64,000 nt of DNA from assembly GCA_036388475.1 (NCBI GenBank), contig DASVRT010000036.1, forward strand, positions 1 to 64,000. The letters are read 5' to 3'. Numbering within the stretch: position 1 is the stretch's first letter; the number at the start of each line of letters is the position of its first letter. Made by a program: the position numbers and the translations under genes. Source of the DNA: JALZHR01 sp036388475 (lineage in GTDB: Bacteria > Acidobacteriota > Blastocatellia > Pyrinomonadales > Pyrinomonadaceae). The notes beneath the pieces were generated by a model. The model was not told the origin of the DNA, made no database searches, and saw nothing but the letters and a program-made list of their open reading frames with translations. Positions 1 to 8,923 of the stretch are shown in pieces.

Positions 1-62
1 TCTGTGGCATCTCTTTGAGTATTACCGCTTCTCGACTCAAAGAGTTTATAAAGTTCATTCAT
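1..62 (-). CDS. Partial hypothetical protein, third gene of the minus-strand cassette (N-terminus only)
   Basis: An ATG at 62-60 on the minus strand opens a frame of 20 codons without a stop up to the window edge; the residues begin MNELYKLFESRSGNTQ. It starts one base after the TAA of the 468-residue upstream gene, the tight spacing expected of a translationally coupled operon. A weak AAGG-like ribosome site lies about 15 bases upstream. The fragment is too short to place in a family. The call rests on position and an open frame only. Confidence 0.45.
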   Translation of the reverse strand, partial: MNELYKLFESRSGNTQRDAT

Positions 63-63
63 A

Positions 64-1470
64 TTATTTTGTTTTGATGCCTTGCCTTGTGTTGCCATTC
101 TTGCTTTGTTGCTTTTCATTTTCGCTTTCTCCTTCATAGTAATTAGCAAAAAAATGCGGATTCTTTTCGCGCTCAAAATAATGTTTTCTATCAATCCATA
201 TAAATCCATCTCCTTTTGTAATAACTGCTACATCAACCGCACCGCCGACCGTTTCTTCATCGGGGGTATATCGTCTTTTTTGAGATGTCAAATTAACTAA
301 TGCGGCTGCCATAGAAGCTAATTCGTCTATGGGCAGCATAGCAACTGCTATCTCAATTTGCGATTTATTATTTTTTTCTACCCACTCTTTCGTTCCGTCC
401 TGAAAATCTTTCAAAAACCCTTTTCCAATTTCTTTTAATTGCTCTACGAAACTATTCCTTTGCTCGTCTGTTATTCCAGCTTTCGGCAATGTCTGGGTTA
501 TTTTGTCTGCTACTGCTTCTGGATACTTATTAACAAAATCTTCGATGAGCGTATCTACAAGATATTCGTAATTTGGGGAGACGCCCCGCATAAAAGTTTG
601 CACCATATCATCTTGGGCAAACGGTTCGACATAGGAATCGTTGATTATATCAATAGCAATATTTTTAGTTTCTAAAAACTTCAACTTGTCATCTACAACT
701 ATTTCAATATCATAGGCATTTAGCGACGGGTAAATCTCCTTTTCCCCATAACCCGCAATCACGATTCCAGAAGTGCTACTGTTATTTTCAAACGTATTTT
801 TAACAACCGCTAAATAAAGAATTTGCTTGATTAAAGGTTTTAAATCTTCGGTAACTTCAGCCCCGTATCTTATCCTATACTTATCAGGAATTTTTTCTAC
901 TAAGTAATCAATCCAACTACTATAAACTTGGTTGAAACGATTTTTAGTAATTTTGAAAGTGCCTAAATTGTCTAGCCGTTTTAATTCTTCTAGTCTTTCT
1001 TCAACTACGCTATCGAATGTGGATTGAACGGCATCGGAAATTTCCTGTTTGTCGTTAGCATCTTTGACGTCTGCTAATCTCTCAAAAAGACTTTCCTCAT
1101 ATTTTTTGAGTATAAGTCTTAATTCCCTGTCAAAAAGAAAAAGAAGGTTAAGTTTTTGAACTTCATCTGTAAAAAAGAACGTGTTCTTATTAAGAAATTT
1201 AATAAAATCACTGCCATAATCTACTAATTTTGGGTAACTATTTTCAGCCAAATGCTTCTTTCTATATTCCTTGATAATAATTTCCCAGGGAATACCCATT
1301 AAATTAGCATTTCCAAAAATCATTATTCCGACCGGATAACGCTTGGAAAGCATAAACAGTTTATTCGTGCTGTAAATTTTCGGACTTCGAGAGCCAAAGG
1401 TAACAGTAACCGCGCTGTCGGCGGCTAGTGCGATTCCAGCTCTGTTCATTACCGCAATTTCAGCAGTCAT
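64..1470 (-). CDS. Putative proteasome-beta/HslV-like Ntn-hydrolase with long helical insertions
   Basis: The 468-residue protein starts MTAEIAVMN. If Met1 is removed, Thr becomes residue 1, and the segment GIALAADSAVT places an Asp exactly at position 17, matching the Thr1/Asp17 pair of proteasome beta subunits and HslV. A Lys at mature position 30 (in SPKIYSTNK) could be the counterpart of Lys33. The strand YPVGIMIFGNA resembles the strand that follows in the fold. Later segments IVIAGYGEKEIYPSLNAYDIEI (about 235-255, shown here in part) and VDVAVITKGDGFIWIDRK (about 413-430) look like the later Ntn core strands, with charged helical stretches between them. HslV and beta subunits are usually 170-240 residues, so this is about twice the size. 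No HslU-type ATPase is in the window. Start is ATG with a GAGTAAGG-like site overlapping the upstream stop. AT-rich composition differs from the rest of the window and suggests acquisition. The fold is inferred from motif reading; function is unknown. Confidence 0.6.
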   Translation of the reverse strand: MTAEIAVMNRAGIALAADSAVTVTFGSRSPKIYSTNKLFMLSKRYPVGIMIFGNANLMGIPWEIIIKEYRKKHLAENSYPKLVDYGSDFIKFLNKNTFFFTDEVQKLNLLFLFDRELRLILKKYEESLFERLADVKDANDKQEISDAVQSTFDSVVEERLEELKRLDNLGTFKITKNRFNQVYSSWIDYLVEKIPDKYRIRYGAEVTEDLKPLIKQILYLAVVKNTFENNSSTSGIVIAGYGEKEIYPSLNAYDIEIVVDDKLKFLETKNIAIDIINDSYVEPFAQDDMVQTFMRGVSPNYEYLVDTLIEDFVNKYPEAVADKITQTLPKAGITDEQRNSFVEQLKEIGKGFLKDFQDGTKEWVEKNNKSQIEIAVAMLPIDELASMAAALVNLTSQKRRYTPDEETVGGAVDVAVITKGDGFIWIDRKHYFEREKNPHFFANYYEGESENEKQQSKNGNTRQGIKTK

Positions 1471-1476
1471 AAAACC

Positions 1477-1731
1477 TTACTCTTTGCTCCATCTGGCAAT
1501 AGCCGCATTACGCGCAATCTCCGAACGTTCTTCCGCTGAAAGTTTTTCGGCTCTCGCCTTGCCACCCTTTAAACCGCCGCGCCGACCTAACAAAACAGCG
1601 ACAGGATTTTTCCCGTCGAACTGCTCAAAATCGCCACTTTCAGTTAGTTCGATAATTTCATCAATTACACTTTTAGCTACTACGTTTTCGTCTTTTGAAC
1701 GATTTCGTTTACTGCTTGACCGCTTTTGCAT
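1477..1731 (-). CDS. Small basic protein with GGxxGGKARAxxLSxxER...ARW motif
   Basis: This 84-residue protein has a Lys/Arg/Ser-rich head (residues 1-15), an acidic middle (16-40), and a C-terminal block RRGGLKGGKARAEKLS, then EERSEIARNAAIARW (about 50-81). That block, Gly-Gly-Lys-Ala-Arg-Ala followed by a helix ending in Ala-Arg-Trp, recurs in many short bacterial proteins of unknown function. It is probably nucleic-acid binding or a partner protein, but no activity can be assigned. Its stop lies six bases before the start of the Ntn-hydrolase-like gene, so the two are almost certainly co-transcribed. The start ATG is at 1731-1729; the upstream region is AT-rich and shows no unambiguous promoter. 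Confidence 0.6.
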   Translation of the reverse strand: MQKRSSSKRNRSKDENVVAKSVIDEIIELTESGDFEQFDGKNPVAVLLGRRGGLKGGKARAEKLSAEERSEIARNAAIARWSKE

Positions 1732-2195
1732 AATAATTGATTATTGGCGCAATTGATTGTAGATGTCAAGTTATTTTACCCTATATGTTGGTGATAAAAA
1801 TAATTCTACTTGCAAAATTTGTCAAGATATTTTTTTCAAAGAACTATTAATATAGACATTTATATAGACAGGAAAGTTTCAGAATTTTGCTTATCGCTAT
1901 TGGAGTTCTTTTAACCAAGATAAAACTCCATAACTACTACTCACAGCAAATTAGCAAATATAATCGGTGTTTCAACACCACAACTAAGTAGAATAAGGAA
2001 GGCTTAAGTAGCATTGGCGCAAAGTCAGATATATTTTCACAGCAACACAAATTAGGACACTACCGATAAGTGATAAATATTGAACAAGCGATAAATGGGC
2101 AATATTTAATGAAAACGAATCAAATTCACGCATTTTTCTGCTTAAAAGCTGCGGTTTTGAGCCGGTCCCGCAGCTGATTGCGCCTTGATGACGAG

Positions 2196-2270
2196 GAAGT
2201 AAGAAGTAAAAAGCAAGAGCTGAGAAATGAGAACTAAAACAAGTTTCAGTTCTCATTTCTCAGTTCTCAC
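2196..2270. repeat. Heptamer-repeat hairpin (GAAGTAA/GAGAACT type)
   Basis: The left arm is a run of related 7-mers (GAAGTAA, GAAGTAA, AAAGCAA, GAGCTGA, GAAATGA, GAACTAA). The right arm is made of AGTTCTC, ATTTCTC, AGTTCTC. Positions 2217-2235 and 2248-2266 pair as a 19-base stem with one mismatch. Confidence 0.75.
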
Positions 2271-2425
2271 ATAAAACAGGTTGGCTGGGACGATTTCCCT
2301 GACTATTTTGCAAGCCGGCTGCTACCCTAACTTTTCCTGCCAGATTCTGGGATGCAATTCGATTCTAATCGGAATAATCGAGTTGTTCTGTCGGCTGGCT
2401 GACATAGCCGGAAAAACTTTGCGGC

Positions 2426-2500
2426 AAATGAGAATTGAGAATTGATAACCGATAGTTAAGAAGCGTTCTCGGTTCTCAGTTCTCATTTTTCAGTTCTCAC
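2426..2500. repeat. Heptamer-repeat hairpin (ATTGAGA/GTTCTCA type)
   Basis: The left arm carries AATGAGA, ATTGAGA, ATTGATA. The right arm carries GTTCTCG, GTTCTCA, GTTCTCA, TTTTTCA, GTTCTCA. The two arms are imperfect reverse complements, and the unit is related to the hairpin 160 bases upstream. Confidence 0.7.
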
Positions 2501-2516
2501 CTATTTATAAATTTTA

Positions 2517-2545
2517 TTGACACTCTTCCGGCATTGAATTAACCT
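2517..2545 (+). promoter_or_regulatory. Possible sigma70-type promoter upstream of the secreted protein gene
   Basis: A perfect TTGACA at 2517-2522 is followed, after 17 bases, by TAACCT at 2540-2545, a weak -10. The start codon is about 70 bases downstream, which fits the next gene. The call rests mainly on the -35. Confidence 0.35.
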
Positions 2546-2612
2546 TGAAATATGCAGGATTTTTAGCTCTCCCGTTTAAAAATAAGAGAACGAACAATGG
2601 AGGTTATCGAAA

Positions 2613-3185
2613 ATGAAAACGAAATGGAATGCGGCGGTGCTGGCGGCGGTGATGGTTTTGGGCTTGATGCTGGTCGGCGGCGAAACCGCTTACGCGCAGC
2701 AAACGGACGCTTATAATCTGGGTTACAACTACGGGCGGCAAGACAAGCGAGCCAACCGGACGAGCGATTTTAAGCGCTATAACAACGAATTTAACCGGGG
2801 CACGCGCCGCGACTTTAAGCAAGGCTACGAAGACGGCTATCGTGACGCGGGAAATCGTAACTGGGGCAACGTCTGGCGACGCGGCGAAAATCGCAACGAT
2901 ACCTACGGTCAGGGCAGCGGCAGAACTCCGCCAAGCTGGATGATCGGCTCGTTTCGCGGCTACACGCCGAGCAATGACACTTACACGGTAATTACCATCG
3001 GCGCTGACGGCTATATCACCATCGCCGCCGAAAACGGAGACGGCTACGCGCGCGGCTATTACAACGGCGGCAGAGTCAATTTCGACTGGGGACAATATCG
3101 CTTCCAGCGCGAAGGCAACGGCTTCCGCGCGATTAATCTCGGCAACAGCAACGACCGCGTCTATTACCAGCGCGTCAGCCGGTAA
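2613..3185 (+). CDS. Secreted hypothetical protein with Tyr/Gly-rich repeats
   Basis: The 190-residue protein has a Sec signal peptide (MKTKWNAAVLAAVMVLGLML..., cleavage after AYA near residue 28). The mature N-terminus has two related segments, YNLGYNYGRQDKRA and FKQGYEDGYRDAG (about 34-90), a GYxxGRxD pattern often found in secreted Acidobacteriota proteins. The C-terminal part (about 115-188), with YTVITIGADGYITIAAENGDG and VNFDWGQYRF, looks like a small beta sheet fold. A strong GGAGG ribosome site lies at 2599-2603, ten bases before ATG. The gene is monocistronic and ends against a repeat hairpin facing the TolC gene. No enzymatic motif is visible. Confidence 0.8.
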   Translation: MKTKWNAAVLAAVMVLGLMLVGGETAYAQQTDAYNLGYNYGRQDKRANRTSDFKRYNNEFNRGTRRDFKQGYEDGYRDAGNRNWGNVWRRGENRNDTYGQGSGRTPPSWMIGSFRGYTPSNDTYTVITIGADGYITIAAENGDGYARGYYNGGRVNFDWGQYRFQREGNGFRAINLGNSNDRVYYQRVSR

Positions 3186-3189
3186 ATAA

Positions 3190-3311
3190 ACGGTAAACGA
3201 TAAGTGGTAAGCGGAAGTAACAAACTTACCGCTTACCACTTTTCATTTATCTATCACTCGGCATTCAAAACTCAAAATTCAAAACTTACCACTTACCGTT
3301 TACCACTTACC
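3190..3311. repeat. Compound heptamer-repeat hairpin between convergent genes
   Basis: From the left the 7-mers run CGGTAAA, CGATAAG, TGGTAAG, CGGAAGT, then the complements TTACCGC, TTACCAC. A second run has ATTCAAA, ACTCAAA, ATTCAAA, ACTTACC, ACTTACC, GTTTACC, ACTTACC. The elements fill the whole gap between two convergent genes and probably act as a bidirectional terminator. Confidence 0.75.
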
Positions 3312-3312
3312 A

Positions 3313-5145
3313 CTATTTCCTGAGTCTCGCCTCGACGTTGTTCGCTTTCAGTGAATTTCCCGTCGCGCGCTGTAAATCGGCAATCGCCTTGTTGAGTTCC
3401 GTCTGGGCGCGAAGCTCGTTGCTTTTCGCCGTCGCGAGAGCGGTCTGGCGTTCGAGGACTTTGTAGATGTCCGATTGACCGGCGTCGAGCTTGCGCTGTT
3501 CGGATTCATACTGCCTCTGCGAATTGTCGCGCGAAATCGCCGCGCTCCGTAGACGCGCTTCGGCGGTGCGCACCGATTGCAGAGCGTTGCGCACATCGAC
3601 CTGAATGTTTTGCTCAAGCTGCTCGCGCTGGGTTTGCAGGCGCTCGCCTTCGACCAATGAACGTCCGAGCTGCGCTTTCGCCGTCTTGTTACCGTCCAAA
3701 GGCAGATTGAACTGCACGCCGACGCGCACCGTCGGGTAACGATTGACCAGAATATCGGTGAAAGTCGTTCCCGAGCCGCCCACGTTTTGCAGAAGAGTCT
3801 GCTGATTTGCCGCCGCTACCTGCTGTTGAGCAAGACAGGTTTGATAATCCGGCGCGCCCTGCACACAAGGTCTGATTAACGGATTCGTAAAATTCGGATT
3901 CAAGCTGCCGCCGACGCCCGCCGACGTGTAGCTCGCCACCAAATCGACCTGCGGTTTGGTCTGCTCGCGGTAGAAGCGGCGGTCGATTTCGTTGATGTCC
4001 TTCTGCGTCTGGTTGATGTCCAGCTCGGGACGGTTTTGCAGAGCCGCTGACAGCGCTTCGGGCAGCGTCGTCGTCGGCGCGTCCAAATCGACCGGGTCGA
4101 CCGGCACGACCGACGCCGACCAGAGCGTGTCGTTTTTGTTCTGCGCAATCAGGTTTTTCAGATTGTTTTCCGCCTGCGCGACCGTATTGAGCGCTTCATA
4201 GACGGCTTGCTCGAAATTGGCGACCTGCGTTTCGGCGGCGACAATATCAATCGGCGCGAGCTGTCCTTCTTCGACCAATCGGCGATTGTGTTCGAGCTGG
4301 TCTTTCGCGTCTTTGACCGTATCGCGCTGCACCTGCAAATTTCTGAGAGCGTAGGTCAAATCCCAGTATGCGCGCTGGACGTTGGCGATAGTTTCGATCG
4401 AGCGCTGGCGAAACTGCGTGTCGGTCAGAGACAGATTGCGCTTGGCGATTTCGATTGTCCGCCGGTTTTGGTCAAACGAGCGCCCGCGCAAAATCGGCTG
4501 CGTGACCGAAAACGTGAAATTCGTATTGTACTGCGGGCTGATAATCGAAACCGGGTTGTCGCTGGCGAGTCTCTGATTATTGACGGTCGCGTTCAGAATC
4601 GTGCCGAATTTCGGCACGAATGCCTGAAAACCGGCGTTGCCGACAATCGAGCTGTTCGTCGTTTTCGTTATCTGCGGCGTAAAAAAGCTGATGTTCGGCG
4701 TCGTCGCGCGCTCGTAATAAGTCTGCCCGGTAAAACGCGGCTCGTAGACGCCGCGCGCCGACTGCAAATCGAATTCGGCAATCCGCACGTTTTCGCGCGT
4801 GACCTCGATGTCCTTGTTGTTTTCCAGAGCCATCGTAATCGCCTCGCGCAGAGTGAGCGGCTTTTGCTGCATCATATCGACGCCGACGCGCCCCAATTCC
4901 GGCAGCGATTTATCGTCGCTGCGATAACCGGGCGCAATCTGCGGAACGCCGTTCAGATTTTCCGGCTGCACGTTCTGCGAGTCTTTTACTTCGGGCAGCG
5001 TTGCCGTCGGGGTCGGCGAAACCGTTACTGTCGGCGAAGGCGCCGGCGAAACAGTCGGCGTCGGCGTCGGCGCGTCCTGCGCTTTTACTTCGACAAAGGA
5101 CAACAGAGATAAAATTAAAATGAATAAGTATAAATGCCTTTTCAT
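3313..5145 (-). CDS. TolC-family outer-membrane efflux channel
   Basis: The 610-residue protein has a signal peptide (cleaved near VKA-QD, residue 22), then a Pro/Thr/Ser linker (about 25-50) that probably spans the periplasm. Two OEP repeats follow (about 95-335 and 370-600), with typical heptad-rich helices such as LTLREAITMALENNKDIEVTRENV and ELRAQTELNKAIADLQRATG. This is the outer-membrane exit duct for the RND pump encoded just upstream. Two Cys about ten residues apart near residue 430 (RPCVQGAPDYQTC) could form a disulfide in an extracellular loop. It is the last gene of the efflux operon, 73 bases after a small membrane protein gene. Confidence 0.93.
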   Translation of the reverse strand: MKRHLYLFILILSLLSFVEVKAQDAPTPTPTVSPAPSPTVTVSPTPTATLPEVKDSQNVQPENLNGVPQIAPGYRSDDKSLPELGRVGVDMMQQKPLTLREAITMALENNKDIEVTRENVRIAEFDLQSARGVYEPRFTGQTYYERATTPNISFFTPQITKTTNSSIVGNAGFQAFVPKFGTILNATVNNQRLASDNPVSIISPQYNTNFTFSVTQPILRGRSFDQNRRTIEIAKRNLSLTDTQFRQRSIETIANVQRAYWDLTYALRNLQVQRDTVKDAKDQLEHNRRLVEEGQLAPIDIVAAETQVANFEQAVYEALNTVAQAENNLKNLIAQNKNDTLWSASVVPVDPVDLDAPTTTLPEALSAALQNRPELDINQTQKDINEIDRRFYREQTKPQVDLVASYTSAGVGGSLNPNFTNPLIRPCVQGAPDYQTCLAQQQVAAANQQTLLQNVGGSGTTFTDILVNRYPTVRVGVQFNLPLDGNKTAKAQLGRSLVEGERLQTQREQLEQNIQVDVRNALQSVRTAEARLRSAAISRDNSQRQYESEQRKLDAGQSDIYKVLERQTALATAKSNELRAQTELNKAIADLQRATGNSLKANNVEARLRK

Positions 5146-5218
5146 AAAGCCTGTATAAAAAAACGCGTGTCAATAAATTCGCGTAAAATCAATAAAAGTT
5201 CGATTCCGACCGCTAAAG

Positions 5219-5596
5219 TCAAAATTTTTCCTTCAACCCGGCGGCATCTTTTTTCAAAGCGAGCCACGTCCAGCTTGCCGACAGCAAATCAATCAAGCCG
5301 AAGAGCAAAAGCGCTTTCGGAGCCGAAGCCAGCAGGACGAAAGCGGCAAAGTAAAAAATAACCGCGGCGCGTCCCCAAACCGTCCAGCGAATAAAATTTG
5401 TCAATTCGTGGCGCGCCGCCCGGATATAATAGAAGCTCAGGCAAAGCACGAACATTCCATTAATTCTTATCCAGACTTCGACGGTCGGCGGCACTCCGAA
5501 AAACTGCAAAATCAGATTCGGAACGAGCAGCAAAATCAAGCCTAATCCGCACAGGTAAATTCCGAAAACGAACAAACTTTTTGCTGCTCGGCTCAT
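5219..5596 (-). CDS. Small four-helix membrane protein in the efflux operon
   Basis: The 125-residue protein is almost all hydrophobic, with about four membrane helices (roughly 7-28, 43-60, 70-92, 94-115) and a charged C-terminus. No catalytic motif is seen. It starts 11 bases after the stop of the RND pump gene and precedes the TolC gene, so it is co-transcribed with the pump. A role as an accessory or unrelated membrane protein cannot be decided from sequence. Confidence 0.75.
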   Translation of the reverse strand: MSRAAKSLFVFGIYLCGLGLILLLVPNLILQFFGVPPTVEVWIRINGMFVLCLSFYYIRAARHELTNFIRWTVWGRAAVIFYFAAFVLLASAPKALLLFGLIDLLSASWTWLALKKDAAGLKEKF

Positions 5597-5607
5597 ATTT
5601 TCAAAGC

Positions 5608-8600
5608 TCAGTTTTTACCGAACAGCGAGCTGGTCGCCGTCGTAAACCGGCGCTTGATTCCGCCGAAAAACCACGACGAAACGCCCGCGGCGCGGCGAAA
5701 CAATTTCAACTCGCTCAAATCGTCAAACAGCGAATAAAATACCGGGACCGCCAGCAGCGTCAGCAGCAGACACAAGCTCTGACCGCCGACGACGAGAACG
5801 CCGATTGAACGATTCGTTCCCGCGCCCGCGCCCGACGAAGCGACGAGCGGAATCATACCGGCGACCAGCGCAATCGTCGTCATCAGAATCGGTCGCAGAC
5901 GGTCGCGGTTCGCCTGGATAATCGCGTCGTAGCGATTCATCCCTTTCGCCCGCAAGCCGTTCGTGTGGTCAATCTGCAAAATCGCGTTCTTTTTGACCAC
6001 GCCGAACAAAAGCAGCAAGCCGAGACCGGAAAAGATGTTGACGGTCTGCCCGGTAAGCAGCAAGCTGAGGATGCCGAACGGAATCGAGAGCGGCAGCGTC
6101 AGCAAAATCGTCACCGGGTGAATAAACGATTCGAACTGCGCCGCCAGCACGATATACATAAAGACGAACGACAGGACAATCGCCAGCAGAAAATAAAATC
6201 CGGCTTTGCCCATCTCCTTCGATTGCCCGACGTAGCCGGTCGAATAACCAGCCGGCAGCTTCAGTTCCTTAACAAATCCGTCGATCGCCGCCGTGATGTT
6301 CGTCGCCGAGCCGCCCGGTATCGTGTTTGCCAGCAGCGTCACCTGACGCTGGCGGTTCAGGCGGTCAATCGCGCTCGGTCCCGTGCCTTCGGAAACTTTG
6401 ACGAGGCGGTCAAGCGACACCCAGCTCGATTTGGTCGAAGGCACAATCAGACGTTTCAAGCCTTCGATATCCGAGCGATAGTTGTTAATCGCGCGGACGC
6501 GAACCTCATACTGGTCTGTTCCTTCGTTAAAGGTCGTCGCTTCCTGACCGGCGACGAGCGTGTTCAGAGCCTGCGAAACGTCGCCGATGCGCACGCCCAA
6601 ATCCGCCGCCCGGTCGCGGTCGACTTCGAGCCGCACTTCGGGCTTGCCGCTAATCAAAGTCGAATCGACGTCAACCGCGTCGGGAATCGTCTTCATTTTT
6701 TCGAGCAGTTTTGCCGAAAATTCTTCGAGCTTTTTCAAGTCCGGTCCCGAAACGAGAAACTGCACGTTGGCGTTCCGGAAGCCGCCGCCCGAAAACGCCT
6801 GCACCTGCTGGACGCCGGTTCTGAGTTCCGGCGGGTAATTTTTCAAAAGCTCGCGCGCCTGACTCATCATCTCTTCCTGTGATTTGGGGCGGTCGTGAAT
6901 GTCCGACAGCTTGACGTAAATCGAGCCGCTGTTGACGATTTGCTGCCCGCCGCCGCCGATGGTCGTCAGCGTATCGGTGACGCCTTCAATCCGGCGCACG
7001 TCCAGGGCGATTTTTTCAAACAGCGCCGAAGTCGCCGACAGGCTGTAGCCTTCCGGCGCGCGAATCGAGATTTCAAACTGCGATTGGTCGTCAACCGGCA
7101 AAAAGTTTTTGCCGACGAACATAAACAGCGGAATAATGCTGATGAAAACAAACAGGCACAACGCAACAATCACCCAGCGATGCCCCATCGCAAATGTCAA
7201 AAGCCAGGTGTAAGTCGCGTCGATATACCGATAAAATCCCGATTCTTTACTGTCTTTATGCTCACCGCGCGACGGTTTATCGGCAGCGATTGGCTTGTCG
7301 CGCTGCGAGCCTTCCAGCATTCCGTCGCCCTTGATTTCCTGCACGGCGGCGTTTTGCGCCATTTCGCTGTGCGCGTAAGCCTCGTTTTTGTCCTGCGCAA
7401 TATCGTCGTAAATGTTGGTCGGGTCTTCCTTCGCATCGTGGCGCTTAATAAGGCGCGCCGCGAGCATCGGCGTTAAGGTAAACGAAACGATTAACGAAAC
7501 GCCGACCGCAAACGCCGCCGTCAGACCGAACGAGGACATAAAGCGCCCGACGATGCCCTGCATAAAACCGATGGGCACGAAAACCGCCATCAGCGAAAGC
7601 GTCGTCGCCAGCACCGCCATGCCGATTTCGCGCGTGCCTTCGATTGCCGCCTGAAAAGGATCCATTCCTTTTTCTTCGACGTAGCGATAAATGTTTTCCA
7701 AAACGACAATCGCGTCGTCAATCACGATGCCGACCATCAGCGTCAAACTAAGCATCGTGATGGAGTTCAGCGTGTAGCCCATCGCATACATCAGCGCGAA
7801 AGTCGAGACAATCGAAGTCGGAATCGCCAGCGCCGCGATAAGCGTCGTGCGGATATTCCACAAAAATAAAAATACGACGACCGCCGCCAGCAGTCCGCCG
7901 ACAATCAGATGTTCCTCGATAGAATGCAGCGAGTTTTCGATAAAAATCGAGTTATCGCCGATAATCCGCATTTGATAATTCGCGGGCAGCGTCGGCGCGA
8001 TTTCCGCCAATCTCGCCTTCAGTTCGTGGGCGACGGCGACCGTATTCTGTCCCGATTGTTTCGAAACGACGAGCGTCACCGCCGGCTGACCGTTCAGGCG
8101 CGCCTCGGTGCGCAGCTCTTCGGCGCCGTCTTCGACATAACCCAAATCCTTGATTTTGACTTGATAATTGCCGCGCGCGGCGACGACGACATTGGCAAAC
8201 TCTTCCGGGTTTTTGATTTTGCCGACCGTGCGAACGCTGGTTTCGGTGCTTCCTTCGTCAAGCCGACCGCTCGGAAATTCGACGTTTTGAATCCGCAGAG
8301 CGTTCGTGATTTCCACCGGCGTGACGTTATAAGAGCGCATTTTGTCCGGATCGACCCAGACGTTAATCTGGCGCTCGCGCCCGCCGATAATCGTCACCTG
8401 ACCGACGCCGTTGACCGATTCGATGCGTTCCTTGATGTTGTTTTTCGCCACTTCCGTCACGTCGCGCAAGTTTGTCGGCGCGGAAAGGGCGATGCGCAAA
8501 ATCGGCGCGGCATCCGTGTCCATTTTCTGGACGGTCGGCTGCTCGGCGGTTTCCGGCAGATTCGGAATGACGGTCTGCACGCGGTTTTCGACTTCCTGCG

Positions 8601-8916
8601 CCGCGACGTTGACGTCCTTTTCCAGCAAAAACACCACGAAAACCTGCGAGATGCCTTCCAGCGAAGTCGAGCGCAGCTCGTCGATGCCGCTGATTGTATT
8701 GACGGCTTCTTCGATTTTTTCCGTCACTTCCGTTTCGACTTCTTCGGGCGACGCGCCCGGATTGATAACCGTGATGGTAATCGTCGGAAAGTCGATTTTC
8801 GGAAACAGGTCAACGCCGAGAGAGAAAAACGAAAACACGCCGACCGTCACCAGCGATAAAATCAGCATCGTGGCGAAAACCGGGCGCTTAACACAAACTT
8901 CTGCTAACCATTGCAT
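5608..8916 (-). CDS. HAE1-type RND multidrug efflux permease
   Basis: The 1102-residue protein is an AcrB/MdtB-like inner-membrane proton antiporter. It begins MQWLAEVCVKRPVFATMLIL, the classic TM1 of the family. Two large periplasmic porter domains alternate with two sets of six helices. The TM4 proton-relay acidic pair is present in VGIVIDDAIVVLENIYR (about 395-412). The cytoplasmic loop between the halves (about 492-572) is long and charged, about 80 residues, which slightly exceeds the usual 1020-1050-residue length of the family. The adaptor, channel and TetR regulator flank it. Substrates cannot be predicted. Confidence 0.95.
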   Translation of the reverse strand: MQWLAEVCVKRPVFATMLILSLVTVGVFSFFSLGVDLFPKIDFPTITITVINPGASPEEVETEVTEKIEEAVNTISGIDELRSTSLEGISQVFVVFLLEKDVNVAAQEVENRVQTVIPNLPETAEQPTVQKMDTDAAPILRIALSAPTNLRDVTEVAKNNIKERIESVNGVGQVTIIGGRERQINVWVDPDKMRSYNVTPVEITNALRIQNVEFPSGRLDEGSTETSVRTVGKIKNPEEFANVVVAARGNYQVKIKDLGYVEDGAEELRTEARLNGQPAVTLVVSKQSGQNTVAVAHELKARLAEIAPTLPANYQMRIIGDNSIFIENSLHSIEEHLIVGGLLAAVVVFLFLWNIRTTLIAALAIPTSIVSTFALMYAMGYTLNSITMLSLTLMVGIVIDDAIVVLENIYRYVEEKGMDPFQAAIEGTREIGMAVLATTLSLMAVFVPIGFMQGIVGRFMSSFGLTAAFAVGVSLIVSFTLTPMLAARLIKRHDAKEDPTNIYDDIAQDKNEAYAHSEMAQNAAVQEIKGDGMLEGSQRDKPIAADKPSRGEHKDSKESGFYRYIDATYTWLLTFAMGHRWVIVALCLFVFISIIPLFMFVGKNFLPVDDQSQFEISIRAPEGYSLSATSALFEKIALDVRRIEGVTDTLTTIGGGGQQIVNSGSIYVKLSDIHDRPKSQEEMMSQARELLKNYPPELRTGVQQVQAFSGGGFRNANVQFLVSGPDLKKLEEFSAKLLEKMKTIPDAVDVDSTLISGKPEVRLEVDRDRAADLGVRIGDVSQALNTLVAGQEATTFNEGTDQYEVRVRAINNYRSDIEGLKRLIVPSTKSSWVSLDRLVKVSEGTGPSAIDRLNRQRQVTLLANTIPGGSATNITAAIDGFVKELKLPAGYSTGYVGQSKEMGKAGFYFLLAIVLSFVFMYIVLAAQFESFIHPVTILLTLPLSIPFGILSLLLTGQTVNIFSGLGLLLLFGVVKKNAILQIDHTNGLRAKGMNRYDAIIQANRDRLRPILMTTIALVAGMIPLVASSGAGAGTNRSIGVLVVGGQSLCLLLTLLAVPVFYSLFDDLSELKLFRRAAGVSSWFFGGIKRRFTTATSSLFGKN

Positions 8917-8923
8917 AAATCTT

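Larger units (their letters stand above)
1732..2612. other. Long AT-rich intergenic region with two repeat hairpins
   Basis: No convincing gene is seen here. The first half (to about 2000) is very AT-rich and may hold the promoter of the minus-strand cassette. The second half contains two heptamer-repeat hairpins, listed separately. A short open frame on the minus strand between 1984 and 2256 is built partly from repeat sequence and lacks a ribosome site, so it is not called. Confidence 0.6.

Noticed and set aside
1984..2256. 90-codon minus-strand frame upstream of the first cassette
   Set aside because: It runs through repeat arms and has no ribosome site or known family.
2604..3239. Minus-strand frame of 211 codons opposite the secreted protein gene
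   Set aside because: The plus-strand gene has a signal peptide and strong ribosome site; the minus frame includes repeat sequence at one end.
4207..5112. Long plus-strand frame opposite the TolC gene
   Set aside because: It is antisense to a clear TolC-family gene and its product is rich in Arg and Asp, as expected from a GC-skewed shadow.
7909..8859. Plus-strand frame of 316 codons opposite the RND pump
   Set aside because: Antisense shadow of a conserved pump gene.
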